Position numbers and translations under genes: made by a program. Below, piece by piece: positions 14,986-22,772 of a DNA stretch of 35,258 nucleotides; position 1 is the first letter of the stretch; the number at the start of each line of letters is the position of its first letter. The stretch lies in the NCBI GenBank assembly GCA_937916135.1, contig CALFTQ010000031.1, forward strand, positions 1-35,258, written 5' to 3'. Origin of the DNA: an uncultured Verrucomicrobiales bacterium (lineage in GTDB: Bacteria; Verrucomicrobiota; Verrucomicrobiia; Verrucomicrobiales; Akkermansiaceae). A model generated the notes under the pieces. It was not told where the DNA came from and ran no database searches. It worked only from the letters and a program-made list of their open reading frames with translations.

Positions 14986-15486
14986 CACCGCCCTGCCCTG
15001 CAGAGCACACGTGTCCCAAAGTTTGAGTACGGAGCTCGATAAATTGGAATTTGTCGATTTGTTTGCGAGCGACAGCGAGCGTCTATTTGAGCCCGCGGAG
15101 CGGGCGGCATATCCATAGCGAGGCGGTGGAGCCGCGCAGCGGCGGAACCCCTCGTAAACGAAAAGAACAATCAGAGCCCCGACGTCAGGAGTGGGCGGCA
15201 GAAAGTGAGGCCTTAATATGTTGCATCGCTTTCTGCCACCCCGACCTACGTCGGGGTTCAGGTTTCTTTTGGGTTTGTACGAGTGGTTACGCCCGCCACG
15301 CTGACGCGTGACGCGCTCCACCACTCGCTATGGATATGTCGCCCTGACGGGCTCAAAATTCCTCGGGCTTTCAGCCCGCCAAATTCCAATTTATTGCGCA
15401 GAGGGGGGCTTCTTCCAAAATGTTGCTGATGTTTCTATAGCTTACCAAATCTTTGGGACACGTGTGACTGCAGGGCGGTGTTTTTT
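14986..15486 (+). terminator. Terminator of the aspartic protease gene, split by an insertion
   Basis: The left stem CACCGCCCTG (14986-14995) and right stem CAGGGCGGTG (15471-15480) with TTTTTT (15481-15486) are now 475 bases apart. Removing the element at 15006-15466 and one 9-bp duplicate restores a classic 10-bp hairpin with a CCCTG loop and a T-run. The terminator was intact before the insertion. The large foldback may still bring the stems together in RNA. Confidence 0.7.
15006..15466. mobile_element. 461-bp foldback MITE-like element, 16-bp terminal inverted repeats
   Basis: The ends are CACACGTGTCCCAAAG (15006-15021) and its exact inverse CTTTGGGACACGTGTG (15451-15466). Flanking 9-mers CCTGCAGAG and ACTGCAGGG each differ by one base from CCTGCAGGG, the sequence needed to rebuild the interrupted terminator, and therefore look like a 9-bp target duplication. 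Internally the two halves are inverted copies of one mosaic. Shared blocks include AAATTGGAATTTG, TTTGAGCCCG, ATATCCATAGCGAG, GTGGAGC, CCCCGACGT and GGCAGAAAG, and the segments between them are short hairpins of differing sequence. It has no gene for a transposase. This fills the whole interval 14961-15495 apart from the terminator halves. Confidence 0.8.
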
Positions 15487-15495
15487 GCTAAAGTC

Positions 15496-15524
15496 TTGAC
15501 AAGGCGGGAGTGCAGGACTATTTT
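15496..15524 (+). promoter_or_regulatory. Promoter of the DUF486 gene
   Basis: -35 TTGACA (15496-15501), 17-bp spacer, -10 TATTTT (15519-15524), 9 bases before the ATG at 15534. This predicts a leader of 0-3 bases. Confidence 0.65.
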
Positions 15525-15533
15525 ATTGCCCGC

Positions 15534-15902
15534 ATGTACAAGCTTGCATTATCAATCTGCCTGTTGTTTATGAGCAATGTCGTGATGACCTTTGCCTGGT
15601 ATGGTTTTCTGCGCAAACCGGGAGAAGGGACGGTGACGCCCATGTGGCAGCTGATACTGATGAGCTGGGGACTTGCTTTTCTGGAATACTGTTTCATGGT
15701 GCCGGCAAATCACCTGGGGCGGGCCTACGGGCTTTCCCTCGCACAGCTCAAAATCATGCAGGAAGCACTCACGCTGAGCATCTTTGTACCCTTCATGCTG
15801 CTCTACATGGGTGAGCAGTGGAAATGGGATTACCTGTGGGCTTTCCTGTGTGTTCTGGGTGCAGTTTTCTTTGTGAACCGGGAGGCACTGATGGGTGCGT
15901 AA
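15534..15902 (+). CDS. DMT-superfamily (DUF486) small membrane protein
   Basis: A 122-residue integral membrane protein with four predicted helices: about 1-20 (LALSICLLFMSNVVMTFAWYGF), 36-56, 78-96 (ALTLSIFVPFMLLYMG) and 102-118 (WDYLWAFLCVLGAVFFV). The helix-1 end TFAWYGF and the middle stretch FMVPANHLGRAYGLS..QLKIMQE are the DUF486 signature. Transport substrate is unknown. The frame extends upstream to 15510, but the promoter places that start before or at the transcription start, so the ATG at 15534 is chosen. It lies immediately after the foldback element and has its own leaderless-type promoter, so the insertion did not disrupt it. Confidence 0.88.
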   Translation: MYKLALSICLLFMSNVVMTFAWYGFLRKPGEGTVTPMWQLILMSWGLAFLEYCFMVPANHLGRAYGLSLAQLKIMQEALTLSIFVPFMLLYMGEQWKWDYLWAFLCVLGAVFFVNREALMGA

Positions 15903-15919
15903 ATTATCTCGACTTGGTC

Positions 15920-15948
15920 TTGCCAACAGATAGCAAACGTGCTATCAT
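15920..15948 (+). promoter_or_regulatory. Promoter of the lipoprotein-xerD unit
   Basis: -35 TTGCCA (15920-15925), 17-bp spacer, -10 TATCAT (15943-15948), and exactly 6 bases to the ATG at 15955. A leaderless mRNA is predicted. Confidence 0.75.
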
Positions 15949-15954
15949 GCACGC

Positions 15955-16620
15955 ATGAAACGCCTGTTTACCCTTTCTTTTCTCAGTGCTGCTTTTCTGT
16001 GTTCCTGTGGTGTGATTGACTCACTCACCACTCCTGGTGAATATATGCCCATCTACCTGCAGGAACCCTCTCCGCTGGATCCGCCCGGCATGGAGGCCGT
16101 GCGGGCAGAGGCCCGGGCCAAATACGTGAAGGAAGGTCTGTATGCTGATGGCGAGACACTCGATGTGCAGCAGGGTAAAGCCTACCTTTTCAACCGCAAC
16201 CCCGATTATTACGAAGGAGCAAAGGGGCGTATGGTCAATACCGCAACAGCCAGAATCATCTCCTGCGAGGGTCTGTACTACTTTGTCGAGATTGAAGATG
16301 GCAGCAAGGGGTTCCTGCGCGAAACAGATTTCGTGAATCCGGTCAAGCTGGTATCCTCTGCCAGCGGAGACCTGCTGCCCACGAGCGAATTACCCCCCGT
16401 CGGCAGCTGGGGAGATGAAGCTCCCCAGGACGGCGAGCAGACCATCATGACCAATGACACAGGCCGCGCCGTGCTGGTCGTGAGCAAGAAGTCCCAGAAG
16501 ACGGATGAGTTCGAAGCCCGCCGCAAGGAGCTGGAAAAAGCCCCCGCCACTGAGGACGATGGTGGACTTCCCACCCCCACCGCAGAGCTGCCGGAACCCG
16601 CCGGCAGCGCAGGTGAGTAA
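15955..16620 (+). CDS. Predicted lipoprotein with SH3-like domain
   Basis: A 221-residue protein of unknown role. A signal peptide (about 1-18) ends in a lipobox-like LCSC, so lipid attachment at the second Cys and an outer or inner membrane anchor are likely. Residues about 60-125 form a compact beta-rich segment with KGFLRETDFVNP that resembles a bacterial SH3-type fold, and the rest is a low-complexity, Pro/Glu-rich tail (from about 140). The stop codon is 2 bases before the ATG of xerD, so the two genes form one unit. That pairing does not by itself indicate a shared function. Confidence 0.7.
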   Translation: MKRLFTLSFLSAAFLCSCGVIDSLTTPGEYMPIYLQEPSPLDPPGMEAVRAEARAKYVKEGLYADGETLDVQQGKAYLFNRNPDYYEGAKGRMVNTATARIISCEGLYYFVEIEDGSKGFLRETDFVNPVKLVSSASGDLLPTSELPPVGSWGDEAPQDGEQTIMTNDTGRAVLVVSKKSQKTDEFEARRKELEKAPATEDDGGLPTPTAELPEPAGSAGE

Positions 16621-16622
16621 CA

Positions 16623-17543
16623 ATGGGGGCTCCCCTGCCCAGCCTGATTGAGCGTTTTCTGCTGTACCTGGCAGCAGAGCGAGGGCTCAGTGTAAATTAC
16701 CGGCTCTCTGTGCAGCGCACCCTGGAGCGCTTTGCTGACTGGTGCGCCGGGCATGGGTACACCCCGGATGTCGTGGATGAGCCCCTGCTCGCCTCGTACC
16801 ACCGCTGGCTGCGCAGCGAACGCGGGCTGGCAGCGACCTCCTGCCGGGTGGCGATGGTGCATCTGCGGCAGTTTTTCCGCTTTCTTACCCGGGAAAAGGA
16901 AATACCCGCCAACCCCGCAGCCCTGCTGGAATGCGGTAAGGCGGGTAACCGGCTTCCGGAAACCCTGCGGGCAGATGAAGTGAATACACTGCTGCAAAGC
17001 ATCGACCCCGCCGACCTGCCCTATGGCTCACGCGACCGCGCTATCCTGGAAATGATATACGGCAGCGGCCTGCGCGTAAGCGAACTGGTGAATCTGCAGG
17101 CCGACCAGGTGAATTGGGAGGAGAACTTCCTGCGCATCACCGGCAAGGGAAACAAAACCCGCTACGTTCCCCTGGGCGGCGTAGCAGCCAAAGCCCTGCG
17201 CAGCTACCTGGAGCACGGGCGCCCTAAACTGCTGCGCAACGGGCGCCGCCCCGGCAACACGCTATTTCTCTCCAATCGCGGAGAAAAGCTCACCCGCGAC
17301 CGGATCCTGCAAATCATCAAAGAACGGGCCCGGGCCGCCGGGCTGCCGGAAAACGTGTACCCGCACATCCTGCGCCATTCCTTTGCCACCCACCTGCTGG
17401 AAAACGGCGCCGACCTGCGCGTGATTCAGGATATGCTCGGCCACGCCAGCCTCTCCACCACCCAGGTCTATACCCACGTGGACCAGAAACGGCTCGTTTC
17501 CCTGCACCAGACTTTCCACCCGCGCGGAAGAAAAACACCATGA
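16623..17543 (+). CDS. xerD: Tyrosine recombinase XerD (chromosome dimer resolution type)
   Basis: A 306-residue recombinase of XerC/XerD length and layout. The N-terminal core-binding domain covers about 5-95, and the catalytic domain runs from about 112. All active-site residues are present: R151 in YGSGLRVSEL, K175 in GKGNKTRYVPL, H248 and R251 in HILRHSFATHLL, H274 in LGHAS, and nucleophile Y283 in TTQVYTHVD. These segments match XerD/XerC closely. XerCD act at dif with FtsK to resolve chromosome dimers. I cannot separate XerC from XerD with certainty, nor find a dif site in the window. It differs from the recombinase at 1817-2824, which lacks the box II His. Confidence 0.9.
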   Translation: MGAPLPSLIERFLLYLAAERGLSVNYRLSVQRTLERFADWCAGHGYTPDVVDEPLLASYHRWLRSERGLAATSCRVAMVHLRQFFRFLTREKEIPANPAALLECGKAGNRLPETLRADEVNTLLQSIDPADLPYGSRDRAILEMIYGSGLRVSELVNLQADQVNWEENFLRITGKGNKTRYVPLGGVAAKALRSYLEHGRPKLLRNGRRPGNTLFLSNRGEKLTRDRILQIIKERARAAGLPENVYPHILRHSFATHLLENGADLRVIQDMLGHASLSTTQVYTHVDQKRLVSLHQTFHPRGRKTP

Positions 17544-17610
17544 ACGGGTATCCGGCATGGATGGGGTAACTACCGGGCCATGCACAGGAGCTGACGCATC
17601 GTAAAGAAAT

Positions 17611-17638
17611 CCCCCGCACTCCTTGCAGAATGCGGGGG
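17611..17638. terminator. Terminator between convergent xerD and the symporter gene
   Basis: An 8-bp stem CCCCCGCA/TGCGGGGG (17611-17618 with 17631-17638). On the minus strand it is followed by ATTTCTTT and serves the symporter-galK unit. It may also stop xerD transcription. Confidence 0.75.
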
Positions 17639-17663
17639 AAAAATTATTCTGGCAGATATGTTT

Positions 17664-19808
17664 TTACCAGAAGAGGATATACAGCGCCACCGTGGCGGCG
17701 ATGACAGCCCAGCCGAAAGCCTTGGCGCGGCCGGAGGTCTTCATCTCGATGATGCCCTTATCCTCAAGCACCACAGCTTCGCCACCCTTGATATGGTTCA
17801 CGATGGTAAGGATGAGGCCCACCACGCAGACCACGATGAGGGAGTAGCCCATGCGGTTGAGGAAGGAAGAATCGGTGCAGCCGAGGAAGGCCACCCACTT
17901 GAAGGAGGCATAGGCCACGGCACCGATCACGATACCCAGCCAGCCGAACACGCGGGGGCACTTGGGCACGAAGAAGCCGAAGAGGAACACAGCCAGCACA
18001 CCCGGGCTCAGGAAGCCCTGGAACTCCTGGATGAAGGTGAAGATACCACCGAAGGCGGGGTTATCCAGGAAGGGTGCCACGACCGTGGCAATCACGGCGC
18101 AGACAAGCACGGCCACCTTACCCACGGCCACGAGCTGCTTATCGGAAGCAGGCTTGCCGGTGGCCACTTCCTTGGACTTGTTGTACAGGTCCATGGTGAA
18201 GAGGGTGGAGGCGGAGTTGAGCATGGAAGCCAGGGAACTCACCACTGCACCAAAGAGCGCAGCCAGCACGAACCAGGCCCAGCCGGTGCCCGGCAGCAAC
18301 TTGCGCAGCAGGGTGGCAAAGGCGTAGTCATACTGATAGGCGGCCATGGTGGTGGTCACGGTGTATTCCGTGGTGTTGGAACGGGCTGCACCGGTGGCGG
18401 CCTTGTCGATGGCGAGAATCTCGCCGGCCTTGGCGGTGCGGGCAGCCACATCCTTGGCGGGGATGGCAGCCAGCTCGGCAGCCTTGGCCTCCAGGGCGGG
18501 CACCTGGTCGGCAGCGCCCACGTTGGTCAGGTTCTTCTTGAGGTAATCCACGGAGGAAGCAGCGGCATCCTCGCGCACCAGACGGCTGGCGGCAATATCG
18601 TAAATCACCTTCTTGCCGGTAGCCTCGGCGGCCTGCACAATGGCGGCGGAGTTGGAATCGGCCTTGGCGGCCAGGTCACCACGGAACAGGTTGTAGGCCA
18701 GGATACCGGGGATAATCACCACGAAGGGGATGAGCAGCTTCAGGAAAGCAGCGAACACGATACCCAGCTGGCCTTCCTCCAGGCTCTTGGAAGCCAGGGT
18801 GCGCTGCATGATGTACTGGTTGAGCCCCCAGTAGAAGAAGTTGGGAATCCACAGACCCAGCAGGTACACGGTCCAGGGCATCACGGGGTCGCTCTTTTCG
18901 CGCATCATGTGCAGCTTGCCGCCGATACCGTTGGTGGCGCCTTCCACATCACCGGCGTTCAGGTTCACCATGCGGCTCAGGCCGTCGCAGAACTGGGAAC
19001 CGGTGGAAGCCAGGGCATCAGCGCCGGTGTTGGCGGTGGTGGTAGCGGTAGCCACCACGCTCTCGGGCACAGTCGGATAGGCACCCAGGGCCATGATGGC
19101 GAAGTAGGCCACCACACCACCACCCACGATGAGGGCGGCACCCCAGATGAGGTCGGTCCAGGCGCAGGCCTTCAGACCACCCACATACACATAAACCGTG
19201 GCGGCGCCGGCGATGATGAGGCAGCCGGTCGGCACGGAGAGGTCAAAGTACACGGAAACCACGCTGGCGCCGGCGTAAATCACGGCGGCGGTGGGCACAC
19301 CCACCAGGATGAGCAGGTTCACCAGAGCCATAATCACACGGGCCACGCCGTTGTAGCGCTCCTCCAGGAACTGGGGAATGGTGAATACACCGCGCTTCAG
19401 CAGCATGGGCAGGAAAGTGAAGGCCACGATGACCAGCACGATGGCCGCGAGCCATTCATAACCGGCAATGGCCAGCCCCAGCCAGTCTGCAGACTGGCCA
19501 CTCATGCCCACGAACTGCTCCGTGGAAATATTGGCCGCCAGCAGGGAGAAGCCCACCAGCCACCAGCTCAGGCCGCGACCGGCCAGGAAGTAATCGGCTG
19601 CGCCTTTTTCCTTCTTCTCTTCGGTGGATTCGCCGGAATCACCGGATTTCCAGATACCCAGGCCGATAACGCCCACTACGACCACGCAGAAGACGATCAT
19701 TTCCCAGAGGGGAAGCACGTCCTGCGCGGGGGCAGCAGCCGCATCCTGAGCCAGGGCGGTGCCGCTCATGAGCGCCAGAGCGCCCAGCATTGTCATGATG
19801 TGTTTCAT
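17664..19808 (-). CDS. Sodium/solute symporter (SSS family), probably for galactose or a related sugar
   Basis: A 714-residue inner-membrane Na+-coupled transporter of the SGLT type. An N-terminal cleavable-looking segment (1-21, ending TALAQ) precedes the first transport helix (about 33-52). DYFLAGRGLSWWLVGFSLLAANISTEQFVG is the family's helix-1 signature, and GAVVSSLASMLNSASTLFTMDLY is the conserved late Na+-site motif. There are about fourteen helices. Residues about 385-490 form an Ala-rich, hydrophilic insert between helices. Downstream of galK by 20 bases on the same strand, it is probably co-transcribed, which points to galactose as substrate. That is consistent with mucin- or milk-glycan use, but the substrate is inferred from context. 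Confidence 0.9.
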   Translation of the reverse strand: MKHIMTMLGALALMSGTALAQDAAAAPAQDVLPLWEMIVFCVVVVGVIGLGIWKSGDSGESTEEKKEKGAADYFLAGRGLSWWLVGFSLLAANISTEQFVGMSGQSADWLGLAIAGYEWLAAIVLVIVAFTFLPMLLKRGVFTIPQFLEERYNGVARVIMALVNLLILVGVPTAAVIYAGASVVSVYFDLSVPTGCLIIAGAATVYVYVGGLKACAWTDLIWGAALIVGGGVVAYFAIMALGAYPTVPESVVATATTTANTGADALASTGSQFCDGLSRMVNLNAGDVEGATNGIGGKLHMMREKSDPVMPWTVYLLGLWIPNFFYWGLNQYIMQRTLASKSLEEGQLGIVFAAFLKLLIPFVVIIPGILAYNLFRGDLAAKADSNSAAIVQAAEATGKKVIYDIAASRLVREDAAASSVDYLKKNLTNVGAADQVPALEAKAAELAAIPAKDVAARTAKAGEILAIDKAATGAARSNTTEYTVTTTMAAYQYDYAFATLLRKLLPGTGWAWFVLAALFGAVVSSLASMLNSASTLFTMDLYNKSKEVATGKPASDKQLVAVGKVAVLVCAVIATVVAPFLDNPAFGGIFTFIQEFQGFLSPGVLAVFLFGFFVPKCPRVFGWLGIVIGAVAYASFKWVAFLGCTDSSFLNRMGYSLIVVCVVGLILTIVNHIKGGEAVVLEDKGIIEMKTSGRAKAFGWAVIAATVALYILFW

Positions 19809-19828
19809 AAGATGTTCTATTGTTTTAA

Positions 19829-21007
19829 TTAAGCCTGATAAAGCACGCGGGCACCTTCGCCCGGGCGGGTGATGAGGTAATCCGTCTCGATGCCCAGGGC
19901 ATTGCGGTAGGCCTCAATCATTTCCTCTGCCACCTGCTGCACGGCCTCGCTCTTGACCAGGGCCACGATGCAGCCGCCGAAACCGCCACCCGTCATGCGG
20001 GCGCCGTACACGGCAGCAGCGGAGGGAATCGTGTCGGCCAGAGAGACGAGGGTATCCACCTCGGCGCAGGAGACTTCAAAATCGTCCTTGAGGGAAGCAT
20101 GGGAGGCGCGCATGGCCACGCCGGCGGCGTCCCAGTCGGCCTTCTGCACAGCTTCGGCAAAGGCGGCCACGCGCAGATTCTCACCGATGACGTGGCGGGA
20201 GCGGCGGTAGCAGAGGTCGCCCAGCTCGCTCTTCTTTTCTTCCAGCATCTCCAGCGTAGCCTCGCGCAGGGAGGGCACGCCAAGAATGGCGCAGGCGTCC
20301 TCGCAGTTCTTGCGGCGGGCGGCGTAGCCACCATCGGCCAGGGAGTGCTTCACGGCGGAATCGATAACCAGCACGCTCACGGCGGGATCCATCATGGGGA
20401 TGAGCTTGTAGGAAAGGTCCTTGCAATCGAGCATCAGCGCATGGTCCTTGCGGCCATTGGCTGAGATGAACTGGTCCATGATGCCGCAGGGCACATTCAC
20501 AAACTCATGCTCCGTAGCCTGGCCGATAAGGGCGCGCTCCGTGGGCGTCACCTCTGCCCCGCAGAGAGCCGCCAGCGCCGTGCAGGCGGAAACCTCGAAC
20601 GCAGCGCTGGAGGAAAGGCCACCACCGCGCGGCACGTTGGAATCAATCAGCATATCCACAGCGGGCACCTTGATACCGCGGCGTTCCAGCATGCAAATGA
20701 CACCACGCACGTAGTTGCTCCAGAAAGGATCACCGGGCTTGGTCACCTCTGCCGGGTCAATCTCAACCATAGCCTCACCCAGGGCACCAATCCAGCGGTG
20801 CTTGCCGGTGGGAGAGGGGGCAACTGCAATCACGTTAATGTTATTGAGAGCCATAGGCAGCACAAAGCCATTGTTGTAATCCGTATGCTCACCGATGAGG
20901 TTCACACGGCCGGGAGAAGCGGCGACAACAACGGGCTTGTGGCCAAAGTACTGCTCAAAGTACGGGGAAATCGTTTCTGCACTTATATCTCGTTGCTCTA
21001 AGTCCAT
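19829..21007 (-). CDS. galK: Galactokinase
   Basis: This 392-residue GHMP kinase phosphorylates alpha-galactose with ATP to galactose 1-phosphate, the first committed step of the Leloir pathway. The galactokinase signature GRVNLIGEHTDYNNG (33-47) is intact. The ATP-binding GGGLSSSAAFEVS lies near 128-141, and the C-terminal GHMP motif MTGGGFGGCIVAL follows. Length is typical. The partner genes galT and galE are not here. The start at 21007 is set by conservation and a promoter just upstream, with a leader of only about 8 bases. It is followed by an SSS sugar symporter, making an uptake-phosphorylation pair. Confidence 0.97.
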   Translation of the reverse strand: MDLEQRDISAETISPYFEQYFGHKPVVVAASPGRVNLIGEHTDYNNGFVLPMALNNINVIAVAPSPTGKHRWIGALGEAMVEIDPAEVTKPGDPFWSNYVRGVICMLERRGIKVPAVDMLIDSNVPRGGGLSSSAAFEVSACTALAALCGAEVTPTERALIGQATEHEFVNVPCGIMDQFISANGRKDHALMLDCKDLSYKLIPMMDPAVSVLVIDSAVKHSLADGGYAARRKNCEDACAILGVPSLREATLEMLEEKKSELGDLCYRRSRHVIGENLRVAAFAEAVQKADWDAAGVAMRASHASLKDDFEVSCAEVDTLVSLADTIPSAAAVYGARMTGGGFGGCIVALVKSEAVQQVAEEMIEAYRNALGIETDYLITRPGEGARVLYQA

Positions 21008-21021
21008 AGCGGAATATGTTT

Positions 21022-21050
21022 ACCATATTGCACGCGGGATGTAAATCCAA
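21022..21050 (-). promoter_or_regulatory. Promoter of galK
   Basis: -35 TTGGAT (21045-21050), 17-bp spacer, -10 TATGGT (21022-21027), 14 bases from the ATG. The insertion element at 21071 lies immediately upstream. Confidence 0.5.
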
Positions 21051-21070
21051 AAGTCTGGCCCGGAAGGCGC

Positions 21071-21282
21071 CACACGTGTCCCAAAGATTTGGGACACGTG
21101 GATTTACAATTGACAATTTACGATTGACAAATTGAAAGTTAGCGGCTTACGCCGATAGAGTCACAAATTCATGCTTACTGCCGATGGTGAGGCGGGAGAT
21201 ACCCTACTACGAATTTTCTCACAGAACACTGTGCCCTTACATCGTTTAGGGCTATTTTTCCATAATCTTTGGGACACATGTG
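21071..21282. mobile_element. 212-bp MITE-like element with 19-bp terminal inverted repeats and 9-bp target duplication
   Basis: The ends are CACACGTGTCCCAAAGATT (21071-21089) and AATCTTTGGGACACATGTG (21264-21282), inverse of each other with one mismatch. The identical 9-mer GGAAGGCGC occurs directly outside both ends (21062-21070 and 21283-21291), a target-site duplication. The left end also carries a second inverted copy of the terminal sequence, making a near-perfect palindrome over 21071-21100. Inside are the ATTGAC/GAAAGTTAGCG repeat (about 21107-21144) and no gene. The termini match those of the element at 15006-15466. A transposase must be supplied in trans. Confidence 0.85.
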
Positions 21283-21380
21283 GGAAGGCGCATAAACTCC
21301 CAAATCTCTGCAAATGGTACCGGATTCGGGACTTTTTTCATGTTATTTTTTAACAAACTTTAATTTTGTTAACTATTTTC

Positions 21381-21410
21381 TTGAATAATCATGGGGCAAA
21401 GTGTTAGAAT
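21381..21410 (+). promoter_or_regulatory. Promoter of the unknown gene at 21453
   Basis: -35 TTGAAT (21381-21386), 18-bp spacer, -10 TAGAAT (21405-21410). It would leave a leader of about 36 bases. The stretch 21292-21380 before it is AT-rich with no other feature seen. Confidence 0.5.
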
Positions 21411-21452
21411 GCGCGCCGTTCTCCTCTCTCATCACCCACAGACTCGCCAGAA

Positions 21453-22619
21453 ATGAGCCCTTCGCATCTATACCGCACCCCCATACTCTGCATCCTGCCG
21501 GATGGGGACTACAGCGAACCTGTATTCCGCGATTGTTGCCGCTTCCGTTACCGCCGGGAAATCATCCGGGCGCTGGAAGCGCAGGGATTCGAGGCTGTGC
21601 GCGCCATACGCTCAGAAGACAGCTCGCCCTATGCACCGGATTACACAGCGGTGCGCCACAACCGCCGCTGCAGCATTTACATACCGGAGGTCGCCAGCAG
21701 TGTCATGCGCATCACCCATCTCAGCCAGGAGCAATGCCAATACTGCCAGCTGCACTGCGGCCAGGATGATGCCTACGCCGCGACACTTTTCATTTCCGGA
21801 GAAAACGAGCTGAAGCTGCTGCTTCCCGTACGCATCCGCCGCGGCGAAACATGGATAGAAAGCGAAGCCGCCGAGCAGTTCCTGCCCTTTTCCATGCGGC
21901 GCCATATCAGCTACTATGCCCCGCTGCTGGGTGGGGCTCATGTATTCAAGCTGTCGTGCATCATCATTCCTTTTCTGCTCAGCGTGGGGAGCAAGGCGCG
22001 CTTCCGGGTCACCGGCACCAGCCCGGATAATGAATGGCGGGAGCCCCGCCCACCCTATACCGTTCTGCAGGTGGAGACCTCACATTCCATTTTCAACCTC
22101 ATGTACTCAGAAAACGGAGCCACCCCCGTGCTGGTGCGTCCGGTATTCTATCATGAGGAAATCGCCCACTGCCCACTGCAGCTTATCTCCCGCGCCTGTC
22201 TCGACCACATCTGCCTCGTGGCGCTGCAGTCCGATAGCGGGCAAATTCTCCACGCCTCCTGTCTGGATGCCCTGGTCATCCCGGAATATGTACCCGATGG
22301 CTACTGCTACGACTGGTCACTCAGTCTCGTGGCCGAAACCTGCCGCCAGGCCGAAGAGGCAGCAGAGCCCCGCATCACCCAGGCCGGCCGCAGTCCGTTC
22401 TCCAATCTCACCGGTCGCATCTGTGCGCTGCACGAGCTGAAAGTCTGCGAGCGTCCCATCACCGTGGCAGAGGTTACTTTCAATCCCACCCGGAAAACAG
22501 ATTACCTCTGCGTCTACCTTGCCGGCGAAGTAACCGGCAGCTACATCCCGACCGTAGGCGATACCATCTCCTGCACCGGCATTCTCCGCGCGGCCCCGCG
22601 AAATATCGTGACAAATTGA
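21453..22619 (+). CDS. Protein of unknown function
   Basis: I do not recognise this 388-residue protein. It lacks a signal peptide and clear membrane spans, although 162-176 (FKLSCIIIPFLLSVG) is hydrophobic. It is rich in cysteine and tyrosine. Two closely spaced Cys in CQYCQLHC (about 95-102) could bind metal. The C-terminal 90 residues (VAEVTFNPTRKTDYLCVYLAGEVTGSYIPTVGDTISCTGIL) read like a small beta-barrel such as an OB fold. Codon use looks native. It begins 43 bases after a probable promoter and is followed by a separate promoter for the next gene, so it stands alone. Confidence 0.75.
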   Translation: MSPSHLYRTPILCILPDGDYSEPVFRDCCRFRYRREIIRALEAQGFEAVRAIRSEDSSPYAPDYTAVRHNRRCSIYIPEVASSVMRITHLSQEQCQYCQLHCGQDDAYAATLFISGENELKLLLPVRIRRGETWIESEAAEQFLPFSMRRHISYYAPLLGGAHVFKLSCIIIPFLLSVGSKARFRVTGTSPDNEWREPRPPYTVLQVETSHSIFNLMYSENGATPVLVRPVFYHEEIAHCPLQLISRACLDHICLVALQSDSGQILHASCLDALVIPEYVPDGYCYDWSLSLVAETCRQAEEAAEPRITQAGRSPFSNLTGRICALHELKVCERPITVAEVTFNPTRKTDYLCVYLAGEVTGSYIPTVGDTISCTGILRAAPRNIVTN

Positions 22620-22714
22620 CCCGCCAAACTCCGCGAAAAACGCCGGACCAGCCGCAAATCACCTGCCACACAGCACGAAATAAAACTAACTCCCCGCTAC
22701 GCGTGGAATTTGGG

Positions 22715-22743
22715 TTGACATTTTTCTCAAATAGATTTAACTT
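22715..22743 (+). promoter_or_regulatory. Promoter of the lipoprotein-tyrA unit
   Basis: -35 TTGACA (22715-22720), 17-bp spacer, -10 TAACTT (22738-22743). Transcription would begin about 22 bases before the ATG at 22773. Confidence 0.6.
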
Positions 22744-22772
22744 ATCTTAAAGAACCTGCAAAGCTTTCCCTT

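Noticed and set aside
16623..17543. XerD-like protein as the recombinase of the 1653-1812 inverton
   Set aside because: It has the standard XerC/D active site and lies 15 kb away, while a dedicated recombinase gene adjoins the repeats. It cannot be excluded as a helper.
17658..19832. A 724-codon plus-strand open frame opposite the sodium symporter
   Set aside because: It is His/Gly-rich with no domain, and mirrors the symporter gene frame. It arises from GC-rich codon bias on the opposite strand.
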